Shown: positions 11,847 to 21,966 of the stretch, one piece after another
Layout of the letters: the number at the start of each line of letters is the position of its first letter
Position numbering within the stretch: position 1 is the stretch's first letter
Origin: Parvularia atlantis
Lineage: Eukaryota; Opisthokonta; Rotosphaerida
Direction of reading: 5' to 3'
Assembly: GCA_943704415.1 (NCBI GenBank)
Contig: CALSCO010001471.1
Location: forward strand, 1-43,541
DNA length: 43,541 bases
The notes under the pieces: model-generated
Told to the model about the DNA's origin: nothing
What the model saw: only the letters and a program-made list of their open reading frames with translations
Database searches by the model: none
Made by a program: the position numbers and the translations under genes

Positions 11847-11889
11847 GCAGTCGCGCGCGCGACGCACACGCGGCGGCGCTGCGAAGGCC
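11759..11889. repeat. Short gap with (CT)n tract
   Basis: Gap between the PH gene ATG and the NDUFA5 stop. It holds a CT dinucleotide run at about 11816-11841 and no reading frame. Confidence 0.8.
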
Positions 11890-12624
11890 TCATGCGTCCC
11901 ACTGGCCCGCGGGCGGCGGCACGGCCAGCGGCTCCCACGGCTTCCACTCGGCCATCTTTGGGATGAGCGCGAGCTCGTCCTGCGCCTGCTTGATCAGCTC
12001 CTCAATCTGGCCGCAGTTGATCGTGCTGCGGCAGCGGCAAGTCAGCGACATGGGCGGGGCGGGAGCCGAGCGGCGCGCGAGCAGCAGCAGCAGCAGCAGC
12101 AGCAGCGATCGATGCAGCAGCATCGCAACGTGCATCGCATCCGCGTCGCATCCGCACCACCAAAGCAGCAGCACGCGCCGCACCCGGCTGACACACCTCT
12201 CGATCTGCGCCACGTCCGTCTCGCCCTTCAGCACGCTCAGCCGGTACGCCGTGATCTTCTCGACCGCTTTCCGGTACTCGGCGGCCTCGGGGATGACCTG
12301 CCGTGCCGCGCGCCACGCGTTCAGCCGTCCACGTGCCACCCACGGAGCAGTACCGGTGTCTGGCGCGTACCTTGACGTCGTTGAGCGTCTTGTTGTACAG
12401 CGCGATCAGATCCTCGCGCGCGTGCGGGTTGGCGTCGATCCCGACAAAGCCGGTCGTCTGCAGCAAGGCTCCAGATCAGTGCTCGCTGCTCGCTGAGCGC
12501 GGCGGCGCAGTAAGCGCGCCTTCTTGAAGTTGGTCACGGCCGGTGCCCGCGGCGCGGCCGAAGGAGCGACGGCGAGGCGGCGCGCGGTCGCGGTGCCGAA
12601 GAGGCGGCGCGCGGCGAGCGACAT
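11890..12624 (-). CDS. NDUFA5: NADH:ubiquinone oxidoreductase subunit NDUFA5 (B13)
   Basis: Accessory subunit of mitochondrial complex I. Exons 12624-12520, 12457-12371, 12297-12197, 12025-11890; 142 aa. Family landmarks in order: NFKKTTGFVGIDANPHARED, LYNKTLNDVKVIPEAAEYRK, GQIEELIKQAQDELALIPKM and EWKPWEPLAVPPPAGQW, close to animal NDUFA5 KKTTGLVGL...EWKLWEPL...PPADQW. The N-terminus MSLAARRLFGTATARRLAVA looks like a mitochondrial presequence. Intron 1 (12458-12519) is GC-AG (AAG|GCGCGC ... CTGCAG) and falls exactly between KK and TTGFVG, which fixes the splice. Intron 3 (12026-12196, 171 nt) is the longest here and carries an AGC microsatellite. Confidence 0.93.
12080..12108. repeat. (AGC)n microsatellite in intron
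   Basis: About nine AGC units inside the last intron of NDUFA5 (CTG on the coding strand). Confidence 0.9.
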
Positions 12625-12711
12625 CGACGGGCACGCTGTGAATTCCGATGTCCCAGCCACGCGTTTCCCATGCCGGCATGCCTTTCCGGGACATTGCGGC
12701 TCATTGGGATC

Positions 12712-13991
12712 TCACAGATGTGCGGCGCGCGCCCGCCCGGCCAGCAGGCGCAGCGTCAGCAGCACGCGCGCCTGCAGCGCGTTGACGTCGTCGAAGCCGT
12801 CGCGCAGGATGAAGCCGCGCCGCTCGTACTTGGCCACTGAGCCGCGGTAGTAGTGCTCGTCGTAGTTGCGCCCGACCGCCGCGCGCGACACAACCACGAT
12901 CGGGAGCCGCGCCGTGTGCGCCGCGAGCGCGTCGAGCACGCGGTCGCTCAGCGAGCCTGTGCCCATGCCCGCCACGACCAGGCCGTCCAGCTCGGCGAGG
13001 TGCGCGGGCGACGGCGGCGCCGCGCCTACGGCCATCGTCCAGATGTCGACGCGCGGCACGCGCCCGAGTTGCGCCGCGCTCAGCTGCTGAGCGCGGTCGA
13101 GCCGGCCGGGCAGAGGCGGCAACGCAGAAAAGTAGACCTGCAGCACATCGATCAGCACACGCGGTGGACCAGCGACGCGCGCGCAAGCATACCACCAGCC
13201 GCCCGTCGCGGACCTGCGCGAGCGGGCCCGGGTGCGACGCAAACATGCCGACGAGCGCCGCGTCGTGTTTGCGGCAATAGCGCGCGGCGTGCACGCTGTC
13301 GTTCATCGCCACGACGGTCCCAACCGCCCACGGACGCAGCGCGTCGGGCGCTGCCACGACCAGCACGGCCTGCGCAAAGTTGGCGCGCCCGTCGAATCTG
13401 CGCGCGAACCAGTCAGTCGTAGGCCACAAGGGTATGTGCAACTTGAAGCGCGCACCCCTCGACGCTCTGCGGCTTGGCCGAGCCGCACACGGCGACCGGC
13501 GTCGTCGGCGGCAGCACCAGGTCGAGCGCGAATGCAAACTCCTCGAGTGCGTCCGTGCCCGTGACGACCTGCGCAAGCTCGCTCAGACAGCAGCGTGCGC
13601 AGGGACGGGCACACGCACGACGCAGCCGCGGCAGCCTTGTTCGTCGACGGCGTGCTCGATCGCCTCGCGCGTGCGCAGGATCGTCGTCCACGTCAGCTCA
13701 GCACCCGATCGTTCCGCGACTGGCTGCGCTGCACCGCGCGCGCGCGTCACGCCCGCGCGAGCGTATCACCGGCTGTGTGTGTCGCACTTCGAAGCGCACG
13801 GCGACGTCGCCCTCGGGCGTGCTCACGGTCGCGGGCAGCACCGTCCGCAGGTCAACCTTAGCCACCGCATCAGCTCACCACGACACCACGCACTTCCACC
13901 GCGCGAAACGCACCCGCTCCATCGCCGCCGCACCGCCGCCCGCCGCGCGCTGCGCGATGGTCCCGCCCGTCAGGATAGCGGTCACGTGCAT
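12712..13991 (-). CDS. L-asparaginase family amidohydrolase
   Basis: Asparaginase (type I/II) fold enzyme hydrolysing Asn to Asp and ammonia. Exons 13991-13914, 13856-13788, 13696-13619, 13568-13456, 13397-13193, 13137-12712; 322 aa, the usual length. First catalytic Thr lies in [10 protein letters not shown] at the N-terminus; the second motif reads [20 protein letters not shown]-terminal landmarks: [49 protein letters not shown]. Oddity: the canonical second motif is THGTDT; here the His is absent and Ala replaces the second Thr, and an intron (13569-13618) sits right before it. The 3' splice site of intron 2 (GAG at 13697) is less standard than the others. Confidence 0.85.
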
Positions 13992-14062
13992 CGCGTCAGG
14001 ATTCCACGCGCTTCTAGAAGTGCCGTTTTTTCTGTCGCGCCCTGTGTGCCACAGTGTGCTCG

Positions 14063-14678
14063 ATGGCGCGCACCAAACAGACGAAGCCGACGACGCCGCG
14101 GACGGGCGGCAAGGACACGCCGGGCAAGACGACGCCGGGCAGCAGCAAGCGCGCGCGGCGTGCGTGGCGGCGCGGTTGTGACGCGGAATCGCCGTGCTGA
14201 ACGGAGGCGCGCGCCGCAACCAGCCGGGGACCCGATCACGCCCGGAAAGCCGCGGCGGCACCGGCCGGGCGTGGTGGCCCTGCGCGAGATCCGCAAGTAC
14301 CAGAAGACGACGGAGCTGCTGCTGCGCAAGCTGCCCTTCAGCCGGCTGGTGCGCGCCGTGCGTGCCGCCGTCGTGCTGCTGACCGGCGAGGGGCGCGCAG
14401 GTGCGCGAAGTGTGCATGGACGTGACGCCGCCGTCGATTGCGCAGGGCATCCGATGGCAGTCGACCGCGCTCGAGGCGTTGCAGGAGGCGACCGAGGCGT
14501 TCCTGGTGCACCTGATCGAGGACGCGTGCGCTTCTTTGGCTGCATCGCGCGCGCGCACTCGCTCAACAGCGACGGGTGCAGGTATCTCTGCACCATGCAC
14601 GCCAAGCGGGTAACGCTCATGAAGCACGACCTGCAGCTCGCCCGGAGAATACGCGGCGGGTCGGGCGTGCAGATCTAG
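14063..14678 (+). CDS. cenH3: Centromeric histone H3 (CENP-A/CenH3)
   Basis: Histone H3 variant that marks centromeric nucleosomes. Exons 14063-14159, 14224-14348, 14401-14525, 14582-14678; 147 aa. The histone fold is clear: [29 protein letters not shown], then an enlarged loop 1 ([16 protein letters not shown], about five residues longer than H3 DFKTDLRFQS), [20 protein letters not shown] and [10 protein letters not shown]. The longer loop 1, the Trp before Gln (as in human CENP-A FNWQ), EAFLVHL and EDAYL are CENP-A traits and not H3 traits. The N-tail is unusual: it begins ARTKQT as in canonical H3, then diverges into a TP/TG-rich tail. C-terminus GGSGVQI extends past RIRG. Divergent from the asparaginase ATG by 71 bp. 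Confidence 0.93.
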
Positions 14679-14867
14679 AGGCGCTCACCCGTAAACGATC
14701 TGTGCTTCAGCCTTGTGTCTTCCTTCACCTTGTTGTGTGCCCCCGAGGGACTGTGCCTGTGCCCCGCCGTCACGCGAGCGAAGCAGGGAAAACTCCCCCC
14801 CCCCCCCTCTTTTTTCGACGTTTGCAGAGCGCACACAGCCGGCACAAGGGCACACAAAGGGACGCGC

Positions 14868-15565
14868 TCACGCGGTCGCCGTCGCCTCGCGCGCCTTCAT
14901 GTAGTCGTCCAGGCTGCTGTTGAGCATGTCGGCCGCGCGCGTCGGGTCCTGCGCGCCCCGCTCAGCCTCGCCAGCGCCCGGCACACGCGCCGCGCCCGCA
15001 CCTTCTTCAGATACGCCTCGAGCGCCTTGTCGAGGTCCTCGGGCTTGGCCGGCGCGCTACGACCACCGCGGCCGCCGCGACCGCCGCGAGCGCCCCGGCC
15101 GCCACGTCCCGTCGTCACGGCGACCCTGTTGCGCGCCCGTGAGCACGCCCTCAGCCCGCCCTCGGCCCGCAGACGCACTTGCCCGCGCGACCCCGCGGGG
15201 GGGGCGCGTGCACCACGGCCGGCGCCTTTGCCGCGCCGCGTCCACCGCGTCCACCACCACGCCGTGCACCGCGCGCGCCCGGGGCCTTGGGCGGGTCGTA
15301 CGACGGCTGCGCAGGCGCCGCGCGTCAGAGATCCCGCACGGTGCGCGGCGTCAGCCGACCTGCGCGGCCTGCTGCCGGTCCTGCGCGAGCTTCTTGAAGC
15401 TGCGGATTGTGCCTCGTGTGAGCACACGCGACTCGAGCGCGCCGCAGCAGCGGTGCCGCACCGCTCGTCGAGGCTCGCCGGCGCCGTCTGCACCGACTTG
15501 GCCGCGGCCGCCGCCGCCGCCGCGACGTGCGGGTTGGGCTTCACTCGACGCAGCGTCGCCGACAT
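14868..15565 (-). CDS. RGG protein with FoP/Aly-type C-terminus
   Basis: Exons 15565-15462, 15399-15360, 15306-15179, 15125-15002, 14948-14868; 158 aa. A basic Ala-rich N-terminus is followed by two Arg-Gly-rich blocks (RGARRGGGRGGRG and GRGGRGARGGRGGRGGR), and then two copies of the short acidic helix typical of the CHTOP/FoP and ALYREF C-terminus: LDKALEAYLKK and LNSSLDDYMK. In those families this helix contacts the TREX mRNA-export complex (UAP56); a nuclear mRNA-export role is inferred. Small size and no RRM argue for a CHTOP-like rather than an ALY protein. Confidence 0.7.
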
Positions 15566-15585
15566 GGCTATCCCCTCAGACCGCA
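15566..15585. promoter_or_regulatory. 20-bp divergent start-codon gap
   Basis: Only 20 bp separate the ATG of the RGG protein (minus) from the first ATG of the coiled-coil gene (plus). Any core promoters or 5' UTRs must overlap the coding parts of the opposite gene. Confidence 0.5.
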
Positions 15586-17396
15586 ATGTGCCGCGCCGAC
15601 ACTTCCAGAGCGTTCGAGATGCGGCCGTTGCAGGTGGCGCGCGCGCGCCCCTCGTTCAAACCGCGGGCGGGCGCGCTGACGAAGGCCGCCGCCGCCGCCG
15701 CAGCAGCAGCAGCAGCAGCGGGCGCAGGCGCCGTCGCGCCCCGTCACGCCCGCAGCATCACGTGCCGCGCCCGCGCCCGCCCGCGCGCCGCTCACGCCGG
15801 CCAACCGCAACGCCGCGGGCGCGCCGAGCGTGTTTGATGTGCGCGGATGCACCCCGTCGCGAAGGGCTGACGGAGGCGGCGCCAGCGGCTGTACGCCAAC
15901 ACGCCCGGCGCCAAGCGCAAGGCTGATGCGAGGCCGAGCGAGCAGCCCGCCGTCAAGCGCGCGCGCGCGCCGGCGCCGTTGCGGCCGATGACGCCGGCCA
16001 CGCAGCGTCGAGCGACATCGACATCGGCAGCAGCAGCATCAGCTGCGGTGCCGTCACGGGCACCGGCAGCAGCAACGGCAGTGACGCCCGCGCATCCCGC
16101 CGTCTGCATCCCGCTCGAGCCGCCGTCGTCGCCCGGCAGCAGCCCCGACGGCGACCCGGCCGACCTCGCCAAGCTGCTCGACCAGGAGCTGCAGGAGGAG
16201 CAGCGGCGCATCGCGGCGGTGCGGTGCTGCGTGCGCCTCCGCCCGGCTAACGCGCTGCTCACCGCGACGATCAGCTGGCCGAGACGCTCGCGGAGCAGCG
16301 CGCGGCTCTGGAGCAGCAGGGTGCGCGCCAAGGTGCATCGCGCGCACAGTCGATGCTCACGGGTCGCACGGCCAGTGGCGCGGCTCGAGACGCAGCTGCA
16401 CGAGAGCGCGAAGGAGAACGCTGACCTGGCGATGCTCGCGGCCGAGCGCGACGAGCGCATCGCCGAGCTGCAGGACGAGGTGCTCGCGCTGCAGACTGCC
16501 CTGCGCAAGACGCTCGACGAGAACGACGCCGTGCGTCTCGCCTTGCGCTCACGACAGCTGCTGACGACGCCAGCAGCTGCTCCGGCGCGTCAAGCTCCTC
16601 GACGCGCACCAGCAGCTACAGAGCGACCACATCGCCTACGCGCTGCTCTACGACGTGCGCGCCCCTGAATCGCGGCGCGCACTCGTGTAACCGCGCGTGC
16701 GGCGCAGATCGCGCGCATGGACGATGAGCCCGTGGCCACACCGGCGCGACCGTTGGCTGGTGTGCCGTCCTACGTCAAGCCGGGTCTCGGCTTCCGCTTC
16801 TTGCCCGTGGGTCGTGCCTGATCGCCCGCGGCCCACAGCTCAGCCGCGCGCGCGCGCCTCGCAGCCAGCCGCCCCCGCGCAGCCTGCGGGCGCGCTGTGC
16901 GATGCCGAGACGCAGACAGAGCCGGTCGTGCGCTCGCCGCCGCGGCCAGACACCGCGCTCCAGCAGCGCCTGCAAAAGTCCCGCCGCAAGGCCCACACGC
17001 TCGCCTTCGCCTTTGAGACGATGCAGCAGGAGGTGCGCACGCGCTCTCGCTCTCGTGTGCGCGGCAATGATGTTGACGACGCCGCACGCAGTTCAACGAG
17101 CGCAAGGACAAGCACGCCGAGCAGCTCGCCAAGCTCGCGGCCGAGACGGGCGAGCAGAAGGCCAAGGCCGACGCCGAGATCCTGTGCGTTATGCTCCGTT
17201 GCGCACGAGAGGCCGCGCGCTCAACGTGGCGCACGCGTTCAGGAAATGGAAGCAGATCGCCAAGACCGGCGTGGCCGACGTGCGCCACGAGATGTCGACG
17301 GCGCTCAACATGAGCATGGCGCGCTGCGAGCAGCTCGAGGAGCTGCTCGAGCAGGCGCGGGCGCAGGCGCTGGCGCCGAGGACGCAGCAACCGTGA
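15586..17396 (+). CDS. Coiled-coil protein, unrecognised family
   Basis: Exons 15586-15633, 15704-15838, 15886-16218, 16275-16320, 16376-16530, 16574-16654, 16708-16806, 16865-17032, 17092-17183, 17243-17396; 436 aa. N-terminal ~175 residues are low-complexity Pro/Ala/Ser with a basic patch (TPGAKRKADA). Then heptad-rich helix LAETLAEQRAALEQQ, ARLETQLHESAKENADL, ERIAELQDEVLALQ, a conserved-looking segment VPSYVKPGLGFRFLP, a TQT motif (CDAETQTEPV, like LC8 dynein light chain ligands), and more helix (RKAHTLAFAFETMQQE, CEQLEELLEQARAQ). A cytoskeletal or spindle scaffold is a guess. Start could also be ATG 15619; the 3' end of intron 7 (16807-16864) has in-frame alternatives. Confidence 0.7.
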
Positions 17397-17539
17397 TCTG
17401 TAGCCAGGGACGGAAAAGACACAAACTGCTCCGAGTAGTCTAGGATCAGTGCAGTCTGCGGCGCGTCAGGCAGGCCTACTAGTTTTCAAGTTGTGACTAT
17501 CGCTCGACTTTCGACTCTATCGACGTTCGACTTGAGGCT
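17397..17539. other. Intergenic, no feature
   Basis: 143 bp between the coiled-coil gene stop and the PPR gene ATG. Lower GC with GACTATCGCTCGACTTTCGA-like pyrimidine/purine alternation; no gene seen. Confidence 0.6.
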
Positions 17540-20034
17540 ATGCTGCCTCTGGTTGTGCGCGGCGCACTGGCGGCCGTGCTCGGGCTGCACGTTGCTGTTG
17601 CGGCGCACCAGCTGGCGGCGGTCGTGCCGGGGCTGCGCCTGCGCGCGCGCGCCGATCTGCTGCGGGTTCAGCGACGCGGCGTCGCATCTGGTGCGTGCGA
17701 TGCGCGACATGCGCGGACGCGGATGCGGCGGCTGAGATGCGCCACGTGCCGCGCGCTCGGCGGCAGCGGCAGCTGTGACGTCGCCAGGCGGCGATGCGCC
17801 TAGCAACGGGTTTGTGGCGACGATGCGCGCGCTGGACAAGGCCGTGGCGGCCGGGCGCGCCGACGTGCTGCTGCGCCTCGCGGCGACGTCGATGGCGGCG
17901 CACTCCAGCGAGCCCGGGTTCGAGCTGTCGCGCGTCGTCGCCGTCGCCATCCACCACCTCGGCCGGCTGCAGCGGCCCGACCTCGCGACGCAGCTGTTTG
18001 ACGACTACCACGCGCGCTACTACGGCAACAGCGACGACGCGACCGATCCGCACGCCTTCGCTGCCGTCACCTACGTCCTCACGGCGCCCAACAACAACGG
18101 CGTGCGTCCGCGGCAGCCGGCCGGGCAGGGCGTGGACGACCCGCTGGCCGCGCGCGCCGTCGACTACTACCGGCGCTTCTATGCGGCGTGCGAGCCGCTG
18201 CTGGGCGCGACGATGAAGACGTTCTACTCGTCGGTGCGCGAGCGGCCCGTGCGAGCGCTCTGCTTTCGCTCACGCTCGCGCAGATCCTGTTTGCGCTTGT
18301 GCGCACGGGCGAGTACGGCGAGGGACGCCGCGTGCACCACGACATGCTGCGGCGCGGCATCGACACGGTAAAGATGCAAAACATCGCGTCGTACCTCGTC
18401 ACGATCTACAGCGAGCTCGGTGCGCTGCGGCCTAGGAGCTGCCTGCTTGCTCCTCACGCCTTGCACTTCGCAGGCGATCTCGAGACGGCCGCCAGCCTGG
18501 TCGACGCGATCGATCTGCCCAACATGAAGATGTGCGAGACGATCTTGCACGCCTGCGCCAAGGTGCACCTCGTCGCGTGACGTGTCCGCCGCACTCAACC
18601 GTCCGCAACGTAGCACCGCCGTGGGTGGCACGCGCTGGACTTCTACGAGGTGCGCACGCCTCGCGTGTTGTCCGCACCGCTGATGCGTGCGCGCAGTGGG
18701 CTGAGCGGACGGGCCTGCGCGGCTTTGTGCCGGCGTCGTCTCGCCTGCTCGGGCAGGTGATCCGCTCGCTCGACGGGCCCGACTACGCGACCGAGCTGCC
18801 GCGGCTCGAACGTCTGCTGCTCGGTGCGGACCACTCGCATGTGCTCCTGCTGCCAACACGCGCGATACAGACACCAAGGGCACGCTGGACGTTGACGTGC
18901 ACAACGCGCTCATCCACCTGCATGCGGACCGAGGAAGCGTCGACAAGGGCGCGTGCGCGCGCTGCACCGCACCTCAGCGGCTCACCTTGTCCGTCTGCAG
19001 CGCTCGACGCGTTCGACGCGCTGTGCCGCCGCGCGCCCGCCGTCAAGCCCAACAGCCAGAGCTTCGTGGGCATCCTGAAGGCCGTGCGGCAGCGCGAGGA
19101 CCGCCCGCTGGCCGAGGCGATCGAGCGCATCCGCGGTGCGCGCAGCGGGTGAGCGGACGCGTGCGCGTGCTAACCACCAACCGGTCGCAGCGTGCGCGTT
19201 TGCGATGGACACGACCACGGCCAACGCGATGCTCGCGACACTCGCGCCCGCCGAGGCCGCCTCGCGCATGGACGCGGCCAAGCTGCAGCAGCAGATCGCG
19301 CACGTGGTGCGTCTTGCCGTCGCTGCTTTGGCACGTGTTGGCTGATGCGGACGGCAGCGCCTCGCCCGGGCCATCTTCCGCGCGACCGAGAGCAGCGGCA
19401 TCGCCGACACGGTCACGTACAACACGATGCTCACCGTGCTGAAGAAGCACCTGGTGCGCAGCGGCATTGTGCTGCGCGCACGCCTGCGTCTCACGTGCGC
19501 CGCAGACGGCATTCCACCTCTGGGTCGCGCTGATCGCGCGCAAGGGCGAGGTATCGCGGCAGCAGGCGCAGGTCGTGAGCGACGCCATCGACGACGTGCG
19601 CGCGCGACTGGCCTGTCGTTCGGTCCGCTCACGTTCGTGCGGCACAGGACGTGCGCTTGCTCGGCGACGTGTTTCACAAGGCGCACGCGCGTGGCGTTGC
19701 CGACGTCTGGACCAACGGCATCTACCTCAAGGTACGGGCAGGCACGCTGAATAATGCCGTGCTGACGCCGGGATGAACAGACGCTCACGACCATCGGGCG
19801 CGGGGACGACGCGCTCGAGTGGTTCCGGCGACACCCGCGGTGGCAGCGCGCGCCTACATTCCAGCTGCTCATCGCGCACTTCAGTGCGTTGTCGCGCTGG
19901 CGTGCGACTGCGACGCGCTCACGGCCCGTGCAGAGCGCGAGGGCAGCGACGACACGGTGCGCGAGCTTGAGGCGATGAAGGCTGCGCTGCCGCACACCGC
20001 CGTGGCCGGCACGGTCACGCGCAGGTGCCGCTGA
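17540..20034 (+). CDS. Pentatricopeptide-repeat (PPR) protein
   Basis: Organelle RNA-binding repeat protein, probably mitochondrial. 14 exons: 17540-17690, 17773-18233, 18284-18419, 18474-18562, 18614-18649, 18697-18823, 18871-18948, 19001-19135, 19191-19306, 19358-19453, 19506-19595, 19648-19731, 19781-19883, 19934-20034; 600 aa. Repeated helical hairpins read like PPR units: EYGEGRRVHHDMLRRGIDTV, VHNALIHLHADRGSVDKALD, AFDALCRRAPAVKPNSQSFV, ARAIFRATESSGIADTVTYN, TMLTVLKKHL. The N-terminus (MLPLVVRGALAAVLGL..RARADLLRVQRRG) is compatible with a mitochondrial presequence. Exon 5 is only 36 nt (HRRGWHALDFYE). Intron 7 (18949-19000) is GC-AG: AAGG|GCGCGT, required to join VDK to ALDAFDAL. Confidence 0.85.
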
Positions 20035-20111
20035 GACTGTCTGTGTTGCTGCGTTGCGCAAACAATCGATCTTGCTTTTCCTCTCATCACACGCACGGCC
20101 CCGCAGTCGCC

Positions 20112-21328
20112 TTAGGCGTCGTGCAGCAGGTGGTCGCGCGGCTCAAAGTCGTAGAGGATCTCCATGTCAAGCACGAGCGCGTCCGAGCCGATGTCGCCCG
20201 GTGCGAACGCCGTTGCGCCCGGGTGCGACGCGAAAAACTCGTACACGCGGCCGCCCTTGAGGCTTTGCTGCTCACACAAAGCCGGTGAGTGCGCGCGCGC
20301 CCGCGCGAGAGGAGCACGCGCGTGCATACCTGCAGGTTGCTCGGGCGCGGCGCCGCGAGGAACGACGCCATTGCGAGGTCGTACACAAAGACGTCCTTGG
20401 CCTCGGTCACGCCTGCGCGCGCGCGTGTCAGTGCTGGTGCCGCACCAGCGAGGCGTGCGCGCCGTCAAACGAGACGACGTCCATGCGCAGGACGCCGCGT
20501 GAGCCGCTGATCGAGTTGATGCGCAGCGTCTCGTGCGGCAGGAGCGAGAAGACGAGCCGGCGCCCGTTGAGCATGAGACGCATGCTGAAGGCCTGCGTTG
20601 GCGGCGCACGCGTCATTGTTTCGCTCGATGGCGCACCATGCCACGCACCTTGCGGAAGCGCACGTTGGCCACGCCCGGGTACATGTCAGCGTACACGCCA
20701 AAGTGCGCGGCCTCCTCCTTGACCTGCTCCTCACTGCGGCGCGCACGTCAGTGTGCAGCAGCCAGCGCAGCGTGCACGTGCCTGATGAACGACGGCCGGA
20801 AGATCTTGCCCGTGCGCAGAAAGCCGACGAGCACCTCAAAGACCTGCCGCTTCGTGAGCAACAGCACAAACGACAGCCGGTGCACACCAGCGGGTCGCGG
20901 TCAAAGTAGTACTCGCCGGCCTGCGTCGGCAGCATCTCGCCGCGCATGATGGCGGCGAAGCGCGACTGCGGGAACTGCCGCGGCTGTGAGTGATCACCGC
21001 GGCCGTCACAGCAGCCGGCGTACCTTCAGCAGGTTCTGCGGGCTCACGTCAAACAGGCGACCGCCGACGGCCAGGCGCACGACGCCGCTGTACGGCTCGG
21101 GCGCAACTGGCATGACGAGGCTGCACGGCCACACACCCGTCACCGTCTGTCGCTTTACCGATCAGCACAAAGACGCACCCGTCCAGGCCGCCGCTCAGGT
21201 GCAAGCCGCCGACGCCCCCGACGAGATCGGCCGGCATCGGCGCCTCGTCGACTGCCTCGGGCACCGCGGTCGGCGTCGCAGCGGGCACGGGCGTGACAGG
21301 GGCGGCAACCGCGCTGCTGCTGGTGCCG

Positions 21329-21360
<32 letters not shown>

Positions 21361-21369
21361 ACTGCGCAT
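20112..21369 (-). CDS. BTB/T1 (potassium-channel tetramerisation-like) protein
   Basis: Exons 21369-21159, 21106-21024, 20974-20888, 20843-20782, 20733-20649, 20592-20446, 20401-20330, 20267-20112; 300 aa. After a Ser run and a Pro/Ala linker comes a T1-type BTB domain: VVRLAVGGRLFDVSPQNLLK, FPQSRFAAIMRGEM, GEYYFDRDPLVFEVLVGFLR, TGKIFRPSF, EEQVKEEAAHFGVYADMYP, as in KCTD proteins and Kv T1 domains. These form oligomers and often act as cullin-3 adaptors; no channel helices follow. The C-terminal half is unassigned (ETLRINSISGSRGVLRMDVV; LKGGRVYEFFASHPGATAF). Intron 20734-20781 is GC-AG (ATCAG|GCACGT). The start is uncertain: ATG 21369 lies inside what also looks like an intron (21362-21416) joining an upstream coding-like block at 21417-21540 (ESFKYERGSATPPAEGG), whose own ATG I cannot place. 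Confidence 0.8.
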
Positions 21370-21966
21370 GTCGCGGTCAGATTGGCGCCAGATCGATGAC
21401 GAGACGGACGACGCACGGTGCCGGCGACGCCGTGCCGTTCACCGCCCCGTGCGTGCCGTTCACGCCGTTGGCAGCCGCGCCCCTGCCACGTCCGCCCTCG
21501 GCGGGCGGCGTCGCCGAGCCGCGCTCGTACTTGAAGCTCTCTGCGCGCGCAGAGGATCAGCTCAGCGTCACTGTCGCCAGCGACCGCGCACCGGCCCCGT
21601 CCGTCGCCGGCGCCGCGCCACGTCGACCGCCTAGTTACGTAACGTGTCACAAACATGCCACAACTGGCGACCACCCGCGCCGCGCACCGCCGCCGTGTCG
21701 CGCGCCGCCACCACCTGACGAGCGCCCGCGCCCGCGCGGCGACGGGGCGGATCCGGGTGCGCCGCCGGGGCTGCGCGCGCCCGCGCCGGGGCTGCTGCCG
21801 TGCGGGCCGTGTGCGACAGGCGTGCTCTGCTGCCGTGCACGAGACGTGAGCACGACGAACGAGGGGGGGGGGGGCGACGAGGCGAAGGACGTGCCTCGGC
21901 CGACATCGATGTTCGAAAGCATGACAGCATGGCATTTTCGCGCGTGGCTGCGATCGCGCCGCACCA
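21370..21966. other. Head-to-head gap with possible extra 5' exon
   Basis: Between the BTB ATG and the dioxygenase ATG. 21417-21540 (minus) looks like a spliced 5' exon of the BTB gene, flanked by good splice signals (21541-21591 and 21362-21416 as introns). The rest holds a 12-base G run at about 21865 and no supported gene. Confidence 0.5.

Noticed and set aside
15621-15837. Alanine-run frame at the start of the coiled-coil gene
   Set aside because: The AAAAAA frame ends in a stop before the conserved part; splicing 15634-15703 gives the frame that continues into later exons.
19454-19490. Extra in-frame 15 nt (VRSGI) in the PPR gene from a second donor
   Set aside because: The donor at 19469 would make a 37-nt intron; the GTGCG donor at 19454 gives the usual length, though both keep frame.
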